Origin: Methanosphaera sp.
GTDB lineage: Archaea; Methanobacteriota; Methanobacteria; Methanobacteriales; Methanobacteriaceae
DNA: 64,000 bases
Direction: 5' to 3'
Assembly: GCF_022768985.1 (NCBI RefSeq)
Contig: NZ_JALEKL010000004.1
Location: forward strand, 124,001-188,000
Position numbers and translations under genes: made by a program. Every line of letters starts with the position of its first letter. Position 1 is the first letter of the stretch. A model generated the notes under the pieces. That model saw only the letters and a list, made by a program, of their open reading frames with translations. It ran no database searches and had not been told where the DNA came from. Shown piece by piece: positions 1-9,446 of the stretch.

Positions 1-1
1 T

Positions 2-640
2 AAAGAAGATATTAGAAAAGATTGGCAAGATTTTTTAGGAAAAGAAACTTCTGACTTTGCTACAGGTTCAGAAAGAATTTTTTACTGGTTATTTAATCAA
101 TTTGGAGTGCCAAATTCATCACCTATTGGTTCTGATATGTTTTTTGAGACATATAATGCTTATGTGCATATAGATATTAAAACGGTTACTAAAAAGAATA
201 TTGGCGATATAACTAAAAATATATTTGTTGGTGACAATCAAAATAGTTATATTGGGCATGTTAAAACAAGAACCTATGATGATAAGTATAAAGGTAATCT
301 ACCTACTTTTTACCATAAAGAAAATGGCGAAGTAAAAATATGTTTAACATATTTTATTTGTATTTTGTATAATGAAGAGAATTTGGACATTCAAACTATT
401 ATTATTACTTGCATGCCTAATGGAGAATTATCTGAGTTTTATGAGCCAGATACTCTTAATGCTGGTAAAAATAGAGGCAAAGTCCGATATAATTATTCTA
501 AATGCAAATATTTTAGATTATTAGATGACCAACCATTAAGAACTAAAGTTTTAATTTGGTCTCCAGAGAGTGATGATGTTAAAAAAAGACTTAGTGAGAT
601 TGAATCTATTTATTTAGAACAAGAGGAATCTAATTTATAA
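2..640 (+). CDS. Partial gene: possible PD-(D/E)XK restriction endonuclease (3' part)
   Basis: The reading frame is open from the first bases of the window to the stop at 638-640, so the true start lies upstream; a GTG at 107 is in frame but has no reason to be the start. About 212 residues are visible. A Gly-Ser-Asp near visible residue 45 is followed at residues 57-61 by a hydrophobic strand carrying Ile-Asp-Ile-Lys-Thr, the spacing expected of a PD-(D/E)XK nuclease core (first acid, then D-x-K). The rest has alternating strands and a charged C-terminus without membrane segments. No methyltransferase is visible, but it could lie to the left. The location beside a recombinase gene fits accessory DNA. 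Family assignment is an inference from this motif only; it could be another nuclease-fold protein. Confidence 0.45.
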   Translation, partial: KEDIRKDWQDFLGKETSDFATGSERIFYWLFNQFGVPNSSPIGSDMFFETYNAYVHIDIKTVTKKNIGDITKNIFVGDNQNSYIGHVKTRTYDDKYKGNLPTFYHKENGEVKICLTYFICILYNEENLDIQTIIITCMPNGELSEFYEPDTLNAGKNRGKVRYNYSKCKYFRLLDDQPLRTKVLIWSPESDDVKKRLSEIESIYLEQEESNL

Positions 641-700
641 TAATGTTAAATTTAGTATGGGTTTAAAATATCCTCATATATTTAGGAAATTATGATAGGA

Positions 701-1123
701 TTAATGATATTGTTCATTAATCCAAGATTCAAACTCTATTAAAGCACCACTTGTTAGATTATGTGTGTCTTTAACAATAGCTATGCATGATGTTATAATC
801 TCATAATCTACATCATCTATTTCACCAAAATACTTTTTAAGATTATTTAACTTTTCTATGTCTGATAATTCGGAATCAAATAACATTGATTCTATAAAAG
901 GCACATATTTATGAAGTATTGTTGGACTAGCTAACTCATCATCTTTTAATAATAATTTAGTCAATACTTCTTTATCAAAATGCAACCTATGATTTTCTAA
1001 GAACAATCTTTTATTTTCTCGTATTAATCTTTCTATTGTGACATTGTATGTTTCTTTATCGTATGCAATATCATCTAATTCAGATTTTACCTTTTCAGTT
1101 ACTTTAATATTCTTCAAATCCAT
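701..1123 (-). CDS. Small protein with ribbon-helix-helix/antitoxin-like N-terminus
   Basis: A 140-residue protein. Residues 5-35 (ITV-like strand, then Leu-Asp-Asp-Ile, Glu-Thr-Tyr and Leu-Ile-Arg) resemble the short DNA-binding module of archaeal antitoxin-like proteins (DUF7557/ribbon-helix-helix type), in which a strand is followed by two helices. The rest is predicted helical and acidic, with no recognised domain. The start is supported by AGGAGATG 5 bases upstream of the ATG. It lies downstream of the recombinase gene in the same direction, separated by 136 bases holding a perfect palindrome (1219-1245) that could be its operator. No toxin gene is seen next to it, so a regulator of the element is as likely as an antitoxin. 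Confidence 0.45.
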   Translation of the reverse strand: MDLKNIKVTEKVKSELDDIAYDKETYNVTIERLIRENKRLFLENHRLHFDKEVLTKLLLKDDELASPTILHKYVPFIESMLFDSELSDIEKLNNLKKYFGEIDDVDYEIITSCIAIVKDTHNLTSGALIEFESWINEQYH

Positions 1124-1218
1124 AATTACATCTCCTAATAGTTATGATAATTGGAACAATTTGCATGTTCATTATTTGGCTTGTTGTTCTCTTTATTATA
1201 ATATTGGGGTGAGTAATA

Positions 1219-1245
1219 TATAAGTATCTTATTAAGATACTTATA
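1219..1245. repeat. Perfect inverted repeat, 12-base arms, 3-base loop
   Basis: TATAAGTATCTT is followed by ATT and then the exact reverse complement AAGATACTTATA. It lies just after the recombinase stop codon and about 95 bases upstream of the start of the small DNA-binding-like gene. It may be a stem-loop at the recombinase 3' end or an operator for the downstream regulator; the sequence does not decide between them. Confidence 0.6.
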
Positions 1246-1259
1246 GGATATGTTGTTGT

Positions 1260-3326
1260 CTAGTTATATTCAACATCATCATAGTACATTGCCTCTTTTA
1301 TTATATCAATAGCTAACTCATCATTGATTTTTGATTTGGCATACTTCTCTTGGTGGTCAAAAAGGTATCCTAAGAGTTTATCTCCTTGATTTTCACCACC
1401 AATAACATCTAACAATTCATTTTTATCAATAAAATCCATAACATATGTCCAAATATTTTGTAGGTGTTTAATAATTTTACCATTATCTTTTAATTCTTCT
1501 TCTAATCTTTCTTTTAATTTTTTATCTATTTTAAGCTCGAATTTAGCTTTTCCTATTAATTCTTTGATTCCATTTCCATCATCATACATTTTTTCATGTT
1601 CTAATGCAATTGCAGTGGATAGTTCTGTTATTATTGCTATATCCTCATGATTTATCTTTAATGTCTCCTTATTTTTATGTATGTATTCATTTATTTTATC
1701 TCTAATAGTATTTGTATTTAAATCATTAAAACCTAAATTTTCCAATATGTCTTTCTTAACATCTTTAATTTTTGTATCAACATCTTTTTCAATTTCTTCA
1801 GTTCTATTTCGTAATTCTTTAACTTCATTATTTAATCGCTCATTTTCTGTATTTAAATCTGTAATCTTATCAGTTTTTTCTTTTATTTCATTAGTTAATT
1901 TTGCATATGTTTCATCTGTTACAAAATTAACACGATATTGTTCGTATATTGTAAGTTCATCTAACCACCTTAGGTAATGTTGATTAATCTTGTGAGGGTC
2001 TCGTTTAAAATATGCTTCAGATGTTGCATCAAATTTTCTTCCTTGTATTTGATTAACTAACAGTGGTTCATCAATTAGATTTGCATTGAGTCTTCTAAGT
2101 TGATGTGATGTGAAAAATCGTTGTCTGTCTTGATTAACCCATCCCCAATTATTTTTATCATTAACATGCTGAAATGCTCGTATTAATGATTTTCTAGAAT
2201 AATCAAATACTTTATCATCTAATGTCAAATTTTCTCTTGTTTTAAGATAATTGATAATAAATTGATTTGCCTCTGGAGTAATGCAAGTATAATAATCTCT
2301 GTTCCTTTTTACACGAACAAAATGAAATGTTGGTACAAGTTCTTTATCACCATCTACTTCATCCAACACTTGTTCAATATTTATATCACTAATGTCTTTA
2401 TGTATTTCAATTCCTTTAACTCCTTTAATATATTCTTCTATTGTAAATTCTCTTGCTTCAGCAGAACCTGAACCACTAACCATACAAAAAAGAAATAATG
2501 CACGATTTTTAATACTAGTTGTTGTCTCTATAGCTTTTTGAACATGTTCTTTCTTTGGGACTTCTTCAAATGATATTTCAGTATCATATGGGACATTAGG
2601 TTTTCCAAGTTGAGGTATCGTAATATCGCATTCTGCATAAAAGAAGGTAATATCACTCATTTTTGTACTTACTGTTTTATTAGAATATTTTTCTTTATGC
2701 AAATAATTCCTATATTCAACAAGTCTTCGTTTAACACTTCTTTTTGATTCTCTCACATTTTCTTCTTCTTCATCTTCTGCTTCTTGAATTAATTCTTCAA
2801 TTGACATATTAAAGTAATCACAATATCCAGTTAAACTTGTTAAATATCCTCCAATTGTACTTTCATTACTTAAGTTCCTATTTGTTGTAAAATCTTGGAA
2901 AAGTTGGGAATTTTTTATTTCTTCTCTTAATTTTGGATTAAGTAATGGTCTTAAGTCAGATTGGGGTAATGTAATTCTTTCTCGCCTATAAAATGCTCGC
3001 ACTGTTTTCATTCTACTTCTTACAGTTTTTGGTGCATATCCTTCTTCAGTTAAGAATTTTTCATGATTATCTAATCTTTTTGTAATTTTTCTTTCTGAAA
3101 TAGGTTTATCTGATTTCTCTTCATTTTTTGCTTCTTTTAATAAATCTGATAAAGTTTCATCTTGACTATAGCAATAAATTGCTAAATGTGTAATTTGGGT
3201 TACTTCACTACTTTTAGTAAGGTCAGAACTTTCAATATATTCTATAACTGGTTGATACTGTTTTACAAATTCTTTATATTTATCATATTTCTCTCCATCT
3301 TCCAGTCTTAATTTTTTACTTGCCAT
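1260..3326 (-). CDS. Large atypical tyrosine recombinase/integrase
   Basis: A 688-residue protein with two SAM-like helical N-terminal segments (about residues 90-135 and 195-240, each with a Lys-Thr-Val/Asn-Lys-Thr-Val turn), then a catalytic domain. Box II reads His-Gln-Leu-Arg-Arg near residue 405, and a Tyr in Ser-Glu-Ala-Tyr near 436 is the likely nucleophile. Around residue 290, where most family members have Thr-Gly-Leu-Arg-x-Ser-Glu, this protein has Ser-Gly-Ser-Gly-Ser-Ala-Glu-Ala-Arg, so the first catalytic Arg is displaced or missing. A long coiled coil follows (about 465-525) and then a helical C-terminus. It is about twice the usual integrase length. No Shine-Dalgarno precedes the ATG; a TATA-like stretch about 25-30 bases upstream suggests a leaderless transcript. 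It probably mobilises an element to the left of the window. Confidence 0.75.
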   Translation of the reverse strand: MASKKLRLEDGEKYDKYKEFVKQYQPVIEYIESSDLTKSSEVTQITHLAIYCYSQDETLSDLLKEAKNEEKSDKPISERKITKRLDNHEKFLTEEGYAPKTVRSRMKTVRAFYRRERITLPQSDLRPLLNPKLREEIKNSQLFQDFTTNRNLSNESTIGGYLTSLTGYCDYFNMSIEELIQEAEDEEEENVRESKRSVKRRLVEYRNYLHKEKYSNKTVSTKMSDITFFYAECDITIPQLGKPNVPYDTEISFEEVPKKEHVQKAIETTTSIKNRALFLFCMVSGSGSAEAREFTIEEYIKGVKGIEIHKDISDINIEQVLDEVDGDKELVPTFHFVRVKRNRDYYTCITPEANQFIINYLKTRENLTLDDKVFDYSRKSLIRAFQHVNDKNNWGWVNQDRQRFFTSHQLRRLNANLIDEPLLVNQIQGRKFDATSEAYFKRDPHKINQHYLRWLDELTIYEQYRVNFVTDETYAKLTNEIKEKTDKITDLNTENERLNNEVKELRNRTEEIEKDVDTKIKDVKKDILENLGFNDLNTNTIRDKINEYIHKNKETLKINHEDIAIITELSTAIALEHEKMYDDGNGIKELIGKAKFELKIDKKLKERLEEELKDNGKIIKHLQNIWTYVMDFIDKNELLDVIGGENQGDKLLGYLFDHQEKYAKSKINDELAIDIIKEAMYYDDVEYN

Positions 3327-3343
3327 GATTTACATTTTGGTAG

Positions 3344-3565
3344 TTTTATTATATATACTATTGGGACACACTATCAAGTCACTATATGATGCAATGGGAA
3401 AAACTAACAAATGATTACTTTAAAATAATATCATCAATAGGACTTATTCTCATAATACTAGGTGTAGTTAACATCCGATTTATGAACTTCGGATTTGGAG
3501 TACTAATTGCAGTAGCAATCCTATACTTCCTAAGAAATCGAAACCTAAAAAAACAAAACAAATAA
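3344..3565 (+). pseudogene. 3' stump of a membrane protein gene
   Basis: The frame is open from just after a TAG at 3341 to the stop at 3563-3565. It encodes about 73 residues ending in two hydrophobic segments and a basic tail (Arg-Asn-Arg-Asn-Leu-Lys-Lys). An ATG at 3386 is in frame but has no Shine-Dalgarno. Codon use (A-ending, CTA/ATA/AGA) looks like resident genes such as argG. It starts within 20 bases of the recombinase start codon. The simplest reading is the end of a host gene cut off by integration of the element to the left; a genuine 59-residue protein starting at 3386 is the alternative. Confidence 0.4.
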
Positions 3566-3610
3566 AAAAAAACTAATTTTCAACTCTTTTTCTCTTTTTT
3601 TCTATATTAT

Positions 3611-3716
3611 TCAAAAGATTTATTTTCTGAAAAAAAAAAGAATTATATTTAAGAGTAAATCTTATGAAGTTTTTTTTTAAATTCATGTAGATTATATCCT
3701 GATGATTAATGGAGGG
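3611..3716 (+). repeat. Upstream repeat, copy A
   Basis: About 100 bases upstream of the membrane protein gene at 3725 are nearly the same as 4496-4606 upstream of its paralog. Shared blocks include TCAAAAGATTTATTT, an A-run, AAGAATTATAT, TAAGAGTAAA and CTTATGAAG. The block holds the likely promoter and leader; copying of gene plus upstream region explains the pair. Confidence 0.7.
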
Positions 3717-3724
3717 AATTAATT

Positions 3725-4462
3725 ATGAATGAAATGAATATTTTAGCATGTTATCTTTTAATAGGATTAGCAGTGTCAGTTTTCAATGCTTTTTTTGTTT
3801 TAAAACCATTTTACAAGTGGATTAATCGTAATATAAAAGAAGATTTTTATGATGAAACTAAAAGTCCAGCATTTGATTTTGATGTTATTAATGGAAAATA
3901 TGGAGTATTATTAAATCTATTTTTTGGATTTTTACCTTTTATTTTGATAGGCTTTGTGTTATCTGCATTTTTAACATCACATTATGAATATTTATATGGT
4001 TTAGTGATAATTGGGTCAATGTTTTTAGTTCTATTTATTTTGTGCCATAGAGATCATGTATTTTCTCAGCCAAATTTTAATGATAAAACTATTGAAAAGC
4101 CATCATTTTCAGATATTTTTATTTTAACTCTTAAAGGTCGTGTATATTCTCATCCAAACTTTAGTGCAGAAAATATTGAAAAAATCCATTTTACTGAAAA
4201 TAAGTATTCATTTGTATTTTCTATGATTATATCAATGTTTTTAACTGTTGCTTTAACATTATCTGGAATAACTAATCTTATTGAAACAGGTGAGGTTAAG
4301 TATTTAATATGGTGTATTGTAACTTTTGTATTTATATTAATGATTCTTTTTGTAGATAAAGTGGATAATTTAGTTCCTATAAATTTACATAAACGTTTAA
4401 ATTTTTTATCTTTTGAACTTTCACTTGTAATTATAGTTTCTATAATGGGAAGAATGCTTTAA
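3725..4462 (+). CDS. Uncharacterised multi-spanning membrane protein, paralog 1
   Basis: A 245-residue protein with about six hydrophobic segments. A conserved juxtamembrane stretch (Leu-Lys-Pro-Phe-Tyr-Lys-Trp-Ile-Asn-Arg-Asn) lies after the first segment, and a second shared motif is Cys-His-Arg-Asp-His-Val-Phe-Ser near residue 102. Compared with the next gene it has an extra internal stretch of about 30 residues that repeats the Val-(Phe/Tyr)-Ser-x-Pro-(Asn/Asp) motif, probably an internal duplication. GGAGGG lies 6 bases upstream of the ATG. I do not recognise the family. The pair is isolated between accessory DNA and the convergent fae-hps gene. Confidence 0.75.
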   Translation: MNEMNILACYLLIGLAVSVFNAFFVLKPFYKWINRNIKEDFYDETKSPAFDFDVINGKYGVLLNLFFGFLPFILIGFVLSAFLTSHYEYLYGLVIIGSMFLVLFILCHRDHVFSQPNFNDKTIEKPSFSDIFILTLKGRVYSHPNFSAENIEKIHFTENKYSFVFSMIISMFLTVALTLSGITNLIETGEVKYLIWCIVTFVFILMILFVDKVDNLVPINLHKRLNFLSFELSLVIIVSIMGRML

Positions 4463-4495
4463 TTTTCACCTTCCTTTTTCTTATTTTTTAGATAC

Positions 4496-4606
4496 TCAAA
4501 AGATTTATTTCTGAAAAAAAAAGAATTATATCTAAGAGTAAAACTTATGAAGCTTTTTTAAATTCTGGAGGATTACATTCAGATTAATTAAATAAAAGAA
4601 GGAGTT
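4496..4606 (+). repeat. Upstream repeat, copy B
   Basis: Diverged copy of 3611-3716. The distance from its left edge to the start of gene 1 is 114 bases; the same distance here lands at about 4610, which supports a non-ATG start for the second gene near 4613. Confidence 0.7.
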
Positions 4607-4612
4607 GGTATT

Positions 4613-5254
4613 ATTAATTTAGGAGATTTAAGTTTTTATTTATATTTCATAGGTTTGGGAGCAGTATTTTTAAATGATATGTATTGTTTAAAGCCTTTTT
4701 ATAAGTGGATTAATCGTAATATAAAATCAGATTTCTATGATGAAGATTATAATCCAGATAGTTTTTATTCTGTTAGAGGTAAGTATAGTTTATTTATAAA
4801 TCTTTTTTTCGGATTTTTACCTTTTATTGTAATAAGCCTTATTTTACCATTAATATTTATTCCAAATAATTTTGTATTGCAATTAACATTATTTTTTGCT
4901 ATGATGTTTTTCATTCTTTTTGTATTATGTCATAGAGATCATGTATTTTCTCTTCCAGATCTTGATAATGGAATAACTGCTGAGGAGATACATTTTAGTG
5001 AAGATAAGTATCCTATTATTTTTACTATGTTAATGTGTGTACCACTTGCATTTTTCTGTGCATTTTTTGGTATAGGAAATTTTTTTATTTCTCATAATAT
5101 GATGTTTATTAGTTCATCTATTCCAAAGATTATTGGTATAGTGATGCTTTTTTATATTGATGTGGTTGATAAGATATTGCCTATTAATTTACATAAGATG
5201 CGAAATTTTTTAATTTATAGTGTTGCTGTTATAGTAATTAGTTTTTTAATATGA
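4613..5254 (+). CDS. Uncharacterised membrane protein, paralog 2 (apparent ATT start)
   Basis: A 213-residue paralog of the preceding gene, sharing the Lys-Pro-Phe-Tyr-Lys-Trp-Ile-Asn-Arg-Asn-Ile-Lys motif and Cys-His-Arg-Asp-His-Val-Phe-Ser, with about five or six membrane segments. The first ATG/GTG/TTG in frame is a TTG at 4655, which would remove most of the first membrane segment. GGAG at 4601-4604 stands 8 bases before an ATT at 4613, and with that start the distance to the Lys-Pro-Phe motif is exactly that of paralog 1 (Lys at residue 27). I therefore place the start at 4613; direct proof is lacking. The function is unknown. Confidence 0.65.
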   Translation: MNLGDLSFYLYFIGLGAVFLNDMYCLKPFYKWINRNIKSDFYDEDYNPDSFYSVRGKYSLFINLFFGFLPFIVISLILPLIFIPNNFVLQLTLFFAMMFFILFVLCHRDHVFSLPDLDNGITAEEIHFSEDKYPIIFTMLMCVPLAFFCAFFGIGNFFISHNMMFISSSIPKIIGIVMLFYIDVVDKILPINLHKMRNFLIYSVAVIVISFLI

Positions 5255-5307
5255 AATTATATTATAATAGTTTCACTTTTTTTCTTATTTTTTTTATTAT
5301 TTTTTAG

Positions 5308-5327
5308 TTATAAGTTTTAACTTATAA
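5308..5327. terminator. Inverted repeat between convergent genes
   Basis: TTATAAGTT, a two-base loop, and AACTTATAA form a perfect hairpin between the convergent membrane protein gene and fae-hps. T-runs on the + strand (about 5277-5305) precede it, and the T-run of the fae-hps signal lies on the other strand. It may help insulate the two transcription units. Confidence 0.4.
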
Positions 5328-5392
5328 GTTATTAGTAAGTAGAATTAACTTTTTTTCTTTAATTTTTGCATGTAAAAAAATGGTAATGTTTT

Positions 5393-5420
5393 AAAAAAAG
5401 GGTTTGTGGGGGGGGAGAAG
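5393..5420 (-). terminator. C-run/U-run 3' signal of fae-hps
   Basis: In the transcript sense the sequence reads CTTCTC, a run of eight C, ACAAACCC and then seven T. It starts about 15 bases after the fae-hps stop. U-runs are the known archaeal termination signal; the long C-run is the unusual part and recurs at other genes here. Confidence 0.6.
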
Positions 5421-5435
5421 ATATTGTTTTTGTGC

Positions 5436-6647
<1,212 letters not shown>

Positions 6648-7011
6648 GTGTTATATTCTCCATTAAATTCCTATAATAATTTATTTAAATTCAAATAGAT
6701 AATTTTAAAAAAAATTACTTGCCCCTCTTTTGTAAATAAAAAAAGAGTATTGTTATATATTATTATATTAGTATTTTTTTAATTATTAAATTTATGTTTT
6801 AAAAATTATTTATTTAATTATAAATTTAAATAAAATCAATTTATAATAAAGATTATCTTATTAGATAATAAAACTAGAATAAATAGGTTTTAAAATCCTT
6901 TTTATCATATGGTAATTAGGATGTGAAATTAGTTAAAATTAATATATTAATAGAAAAAGAAATATTTAATTAACATTTTATTTAAAAAATATTTGGGGAG
7001 TTTAAGATTAA
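6648..7011. other. Intergenic region between divergent genes, no gene seen
   Basis: About 360 very AT-rich bases between fae-hps and the PHP gene must hold both promoters. Several TATA-like stretches exist, too many to choose from by eye. I see no open frame with a ribosome binding site and no structured RNA. Confidence 0.5.
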
Positions 7012-7668
7012 ATGAAGATTGATACACATATTCACAGTAAGTTTTCTAAGGATTCTATAATGCCACTTGAGGATATTATTAAATATAGTAGAATTGAAAA
7101 TCTAGAAGCTATAGCAATATCTGATCATGATGAAATTGGGGTAATTGAGGCAATAAAGAATGTTGAACATGAGGGTATTATTGTAATACCAGCAGAAGAG
7201 GTAAGTACAACTAAGGGTCATATTGTAGCTCTTGGAATTAGTGAATATATTAAGCCTCTTCAAACACCACAGGAGACTGTTGATCAAATTCATGACAATG
7301 GTGGGGTAGCTATTGCTGCACATCCATACTGTTATTATCGTAGTGGTGTTGGTGATATTGTAAGAGATCTTGATGTTGATGCTATGGAAACTAAGAATTC
7401 AAGATTTATTCTTGGTATGTCAAATTATATGAGTAAAGTTGTATCACAAAAGTATGATATTCCAGCTATTGGTGCAAGTGATGCACATTTTATTGAGGGA
7501 ATTGGTAGTTGTTATACAGAAATTCCACAGGCAGATAGTGTTGATGAAATCTTAAAGTATATCAAAAAAGGCATGACAAAAGCTTGTGGAATAAGAACTC
7601 CTATGAAGGCTATTATTCGTGAAGTTATAAGAAAAAAAGGACATAGAACTAAGCCAAAAACAGAATAA
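7012..7668 (+). CDS. PHP-domain metal-dependent phosphoesterase
   Basis: A 218-residue protein of the PHP family, a TIM-barrel metal phosphoesterase. Metal-ligand motifs are visible: His-x-His at residues 6-8 (Asp-Thr-His-Ile-His), Ser-Asp-His-Asp near 40, Glu at about 64 (Pro-Ala-Glu-Glu), His-Pro-Tyr near 104 and Asp-Ala-His near 157. These match the stand-alone archaeal PHP proteins related to the histidinol phosphatase and PolIII PHP domains. GGGGAG precedes the ATG by 11 bases. The physiological substrate cannot be read from sequence; no histidine-pathway partner is adjacent. It converges on the antiporter gene. Confidence 0.85.
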   Translation: MKIDTHIHSKFSKDSIMPLEDIIKYSRIENLEAIAISDHDEIGVIEAIKNVEHEGIIVIPAEEVSTTKGHIVALGISEYIKPLQTPQETVDQIHDNGGVAIAAHPYCYYRSGVGDIVRDLDVDAMETKNSRFILGMSNYMSKVVSQKYDIPAIGASDAHFIEGIGSCYTEIPQADSVDEILKYIKKGMTKACGIRTPMKAIIREVIRKKGHRTKPKTE

Positions 7669-7740
7669 AAAAAAATGAAAAATTGGATGAATAATTTAAT
7701 TTTTCTAAAAAAAATCTTCTAATCTTTTTTTTTATTATAA

Positions 7741-8871
7741 TTATTCATCTTTAATTACTGGTGGATAGAATTTATCTGCAATAAATGTTGGAAGTATTGC
7801 ACTAAGTACTAAAACTCCTGTAAGAATACTGTAAATTTCACTACTTATAATATGATTATTAAGTCCATATAATGCTGCTACAAGACCAAATGTAAGTCCT
7901 GTTGAAAGTATAAGACTTATAAACATGTGATTGTCATCAAGATTGTGTGATATTACAGGATATGCACCAATAAATTTTGATACTACACGTACTATGAAGA
8001 TTGCAAGGAACACTCCTATTGATCCCATTATTATGGGTATTGATACTTTCATTCCTCCAACTATAAAGAATATTGGTGTTATTACACTAAATGCTACTGT
8101 TTGAAGTCTTTTTAGCATGTTGTTTTTGTTGTCATAGCTAAATGGTTTTGCAAGTAGTGCTCCTAGTATGAATACAAATAGTAGTGCTTGTCCTCCACCA
8201 ACATTTGCAAGAAATATCAATGCTGTTATTAGAAGAAATATATATTTAATTTCTAACTCATTTTTCTGCATTGAATATTTACGACTTTCAAATAATTTAT
8301 TTGAAAATTTATATGCAACACATAATATTATAACAGATAAAACAATGAATATCAGTGTGTTAATATCTGGCTTCATAAATAGTATACTTAATGCTAATGC
8401 AGTTGCAATATTTATAAGAAATGTAGATCCCATAAGTATTGTACCAATTGTTTTTGATGATAAACTACGACTTAAAATCACAGAATATACAATTGCAATA
8501 GATGTTTCACTAAGTGCTACTGCAACAAGTAGTGATGATGTTAAATCCCACTTAAGCATCATATAACAAAGTATTAGTACACATATAAATGATAAACCAA
8601 ACGATCCTATAGCTGTAAATAGGCATGTTTTAAAGTTATCTTTAACTATTTCAAAGTCAATTTCTGTTCCTGCAAGGAATGTTAAGACCATTCCACCAAT
8701 TGATGCTATATATAACATCCATGGTTCAACTTGTAAAATTCCCAGATTTCCTGCAATAATACCAACTACTATTTCAACAATAGATACTGAAATTCCAAAT
8801 TTTACTGAAATACAACTTGCAAGAAGTATTAGCACGGCAAGAATTACTGGGAAATAATCTGCTGTTATAAT
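7741..8871 (-). CDS. Cation:proton antiporter, CPA2 family (apparent ATT start)
   Basis: A protein of about 376 residues with about 12 membrane segments, typical of the CPA2 (Kef/NapA-type) Na+/H+ exchangers. Family features include the Gly-Ile-Ile-Ala-Gly-Asn-Leu-Gly turn after the first segments, Gly-Thr-Glu-Ile-Asp in segment 3 or 4, and Ala-Leu-Ser-Glu-Thr-Ser, the equivalent of the ion-binding region. No regulatory Rossmann (TrkA-N) domain is attached. The first canonical start (GTG at 8835) has no ribosome binding site and would truncate segment 1. GGGAGG at 8880-8885 stands 8 bases before an in-frame ATT at 8869-8871, giving an N-terminus of Met-Ile-Thr-Ala-Asp-Tyr-Phe-Pro-Val-Ile-Leu. 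The start is an inference. Confidence 0.8.
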   Translation of the reverse strand: MITADYFPVILAVLILLASCISVKFGISVSIVEIVVGIIAGNLGILQVEPWMLYIASIGGMVLTFLAGTEIDFEIVKDNFKTCLFTAIGSFGLSFICVLILCYMMLKWDLTSSLLVAVALSETSIAIVYSVILSRSLSSKTIGTILMGSTFLINIATALALSILFMKPDINTLIFIVLSVIILCVAYKFSNKLFESRKYSMQKNELEIKYIFLLITALIFLANVGGGQALLFVFILGALLAKPFSYDNKNNMLKRLQTVAFSVITPIFFIVGGMKVSIPIIMGSIGVFLAIFIVRVVSKFIGAYPVISHNLDDNHMFISLILSTGLTFGLVAALYGLNNHIISSEIYSILTGVLVLSAILPTFIADKFYPPVIKDE

Positions 8872-9002
8872 AAATAAAACCTCCCTTTAAATTAATTCAA
8901 TCTAAAAAAAATAATATTTTTTCCTTAATAAAAGATATTTTCAATAATAATCCTTTGTATGTATAAATTTCTATTAAAAATCTTATTTATATCTTAAATC
9001 AA

Positions 9003-9030
9003 TAAAAAAAGTGGTAATTAAGGGGAGTTT
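9003..9030 (-). terminator. C-run/U-run 3' signal
   Basis: In transcript sense CTCCCCTTAATTACCAC is followed by seven T, starting about 6 bases after the stop of the gene at 9036. Confidence 0.55.
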
Positions 9031-9035
9031 AAGTT

Positions 9036-9446
9036 TTAATCAAATATTGTTAATTGAAAGGTGTATTCACCAATAATTTTTTTTGATGTGTATGTGTTTT
9101 TATATTCATTATCTGTTTCATTAAGTATGATATGTGTCATATTTCTATATTCATATGAAAAAATGAAGTTATGTGTATATGAATGTATTGTTTTATTAAT
9201 TTCAGATACATGGTGTGTTTTATCTTCATTTTCATCTATCTTATATGCAAGGTTTTCAAGAGGTGATGTATCATAATTGGATCTACTATCAAGAATTTCA
9301 AGTACATCACCAGGTGTGTTTATCTTAGTGTTACTTTCAACACCACCCATCTGACCATAAATAAATACACTAAACATGACAACAACTGCTAAAATCACAA
9401 TTGCAAATATCATATCATAAACTAAAAAATATCCCTTCCTATTCAT
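9036..9446 (-). CDS. Membrane-anchored pilin-like protein
   Basis: A 136-residue protein. A short basic N-terminus (Met-Asn-Arg-Lys-Gly-Tyr) is followed by one hydrophobic helix (about residues 8-30), then a polar, Asn/Thr-rich extracellular domain containing several potential N-glycosylation sites (Asn-Lys-Thr, Asn-Met-Thr, Asn-Glu-Thr). The architecture resembles type IV pilin-like or single-anchor surface proteins, but the archaeal pilin QXSXE motif is not seen. It overlaps the end of the AIR-synthase-like gene by 8 bases, so the two are probably translated from one message. I do not recognise the family. Confidence 0.55.
   Translation of the reverse strand: MNRKGYFLVYDMIFAIVILAVVVMFSVFIYGQMGGVESNTKINTPGDVLEILDSRSNYDTSPLENLAYKIDENEDKTHHVSEINKTIHSYTHNFIFSYEYRNMTHIILNETDNEYKNTYTSKKIIGEYTFQLTIFD

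Noticed and set aside
8833-8835. GTG at 8835 as the antiporter start
   Set aside because: No ribosome binding site, and it would remove the start of the first membrane segment; the ATT at 8871 has GGGAGG 8 bases upstream.
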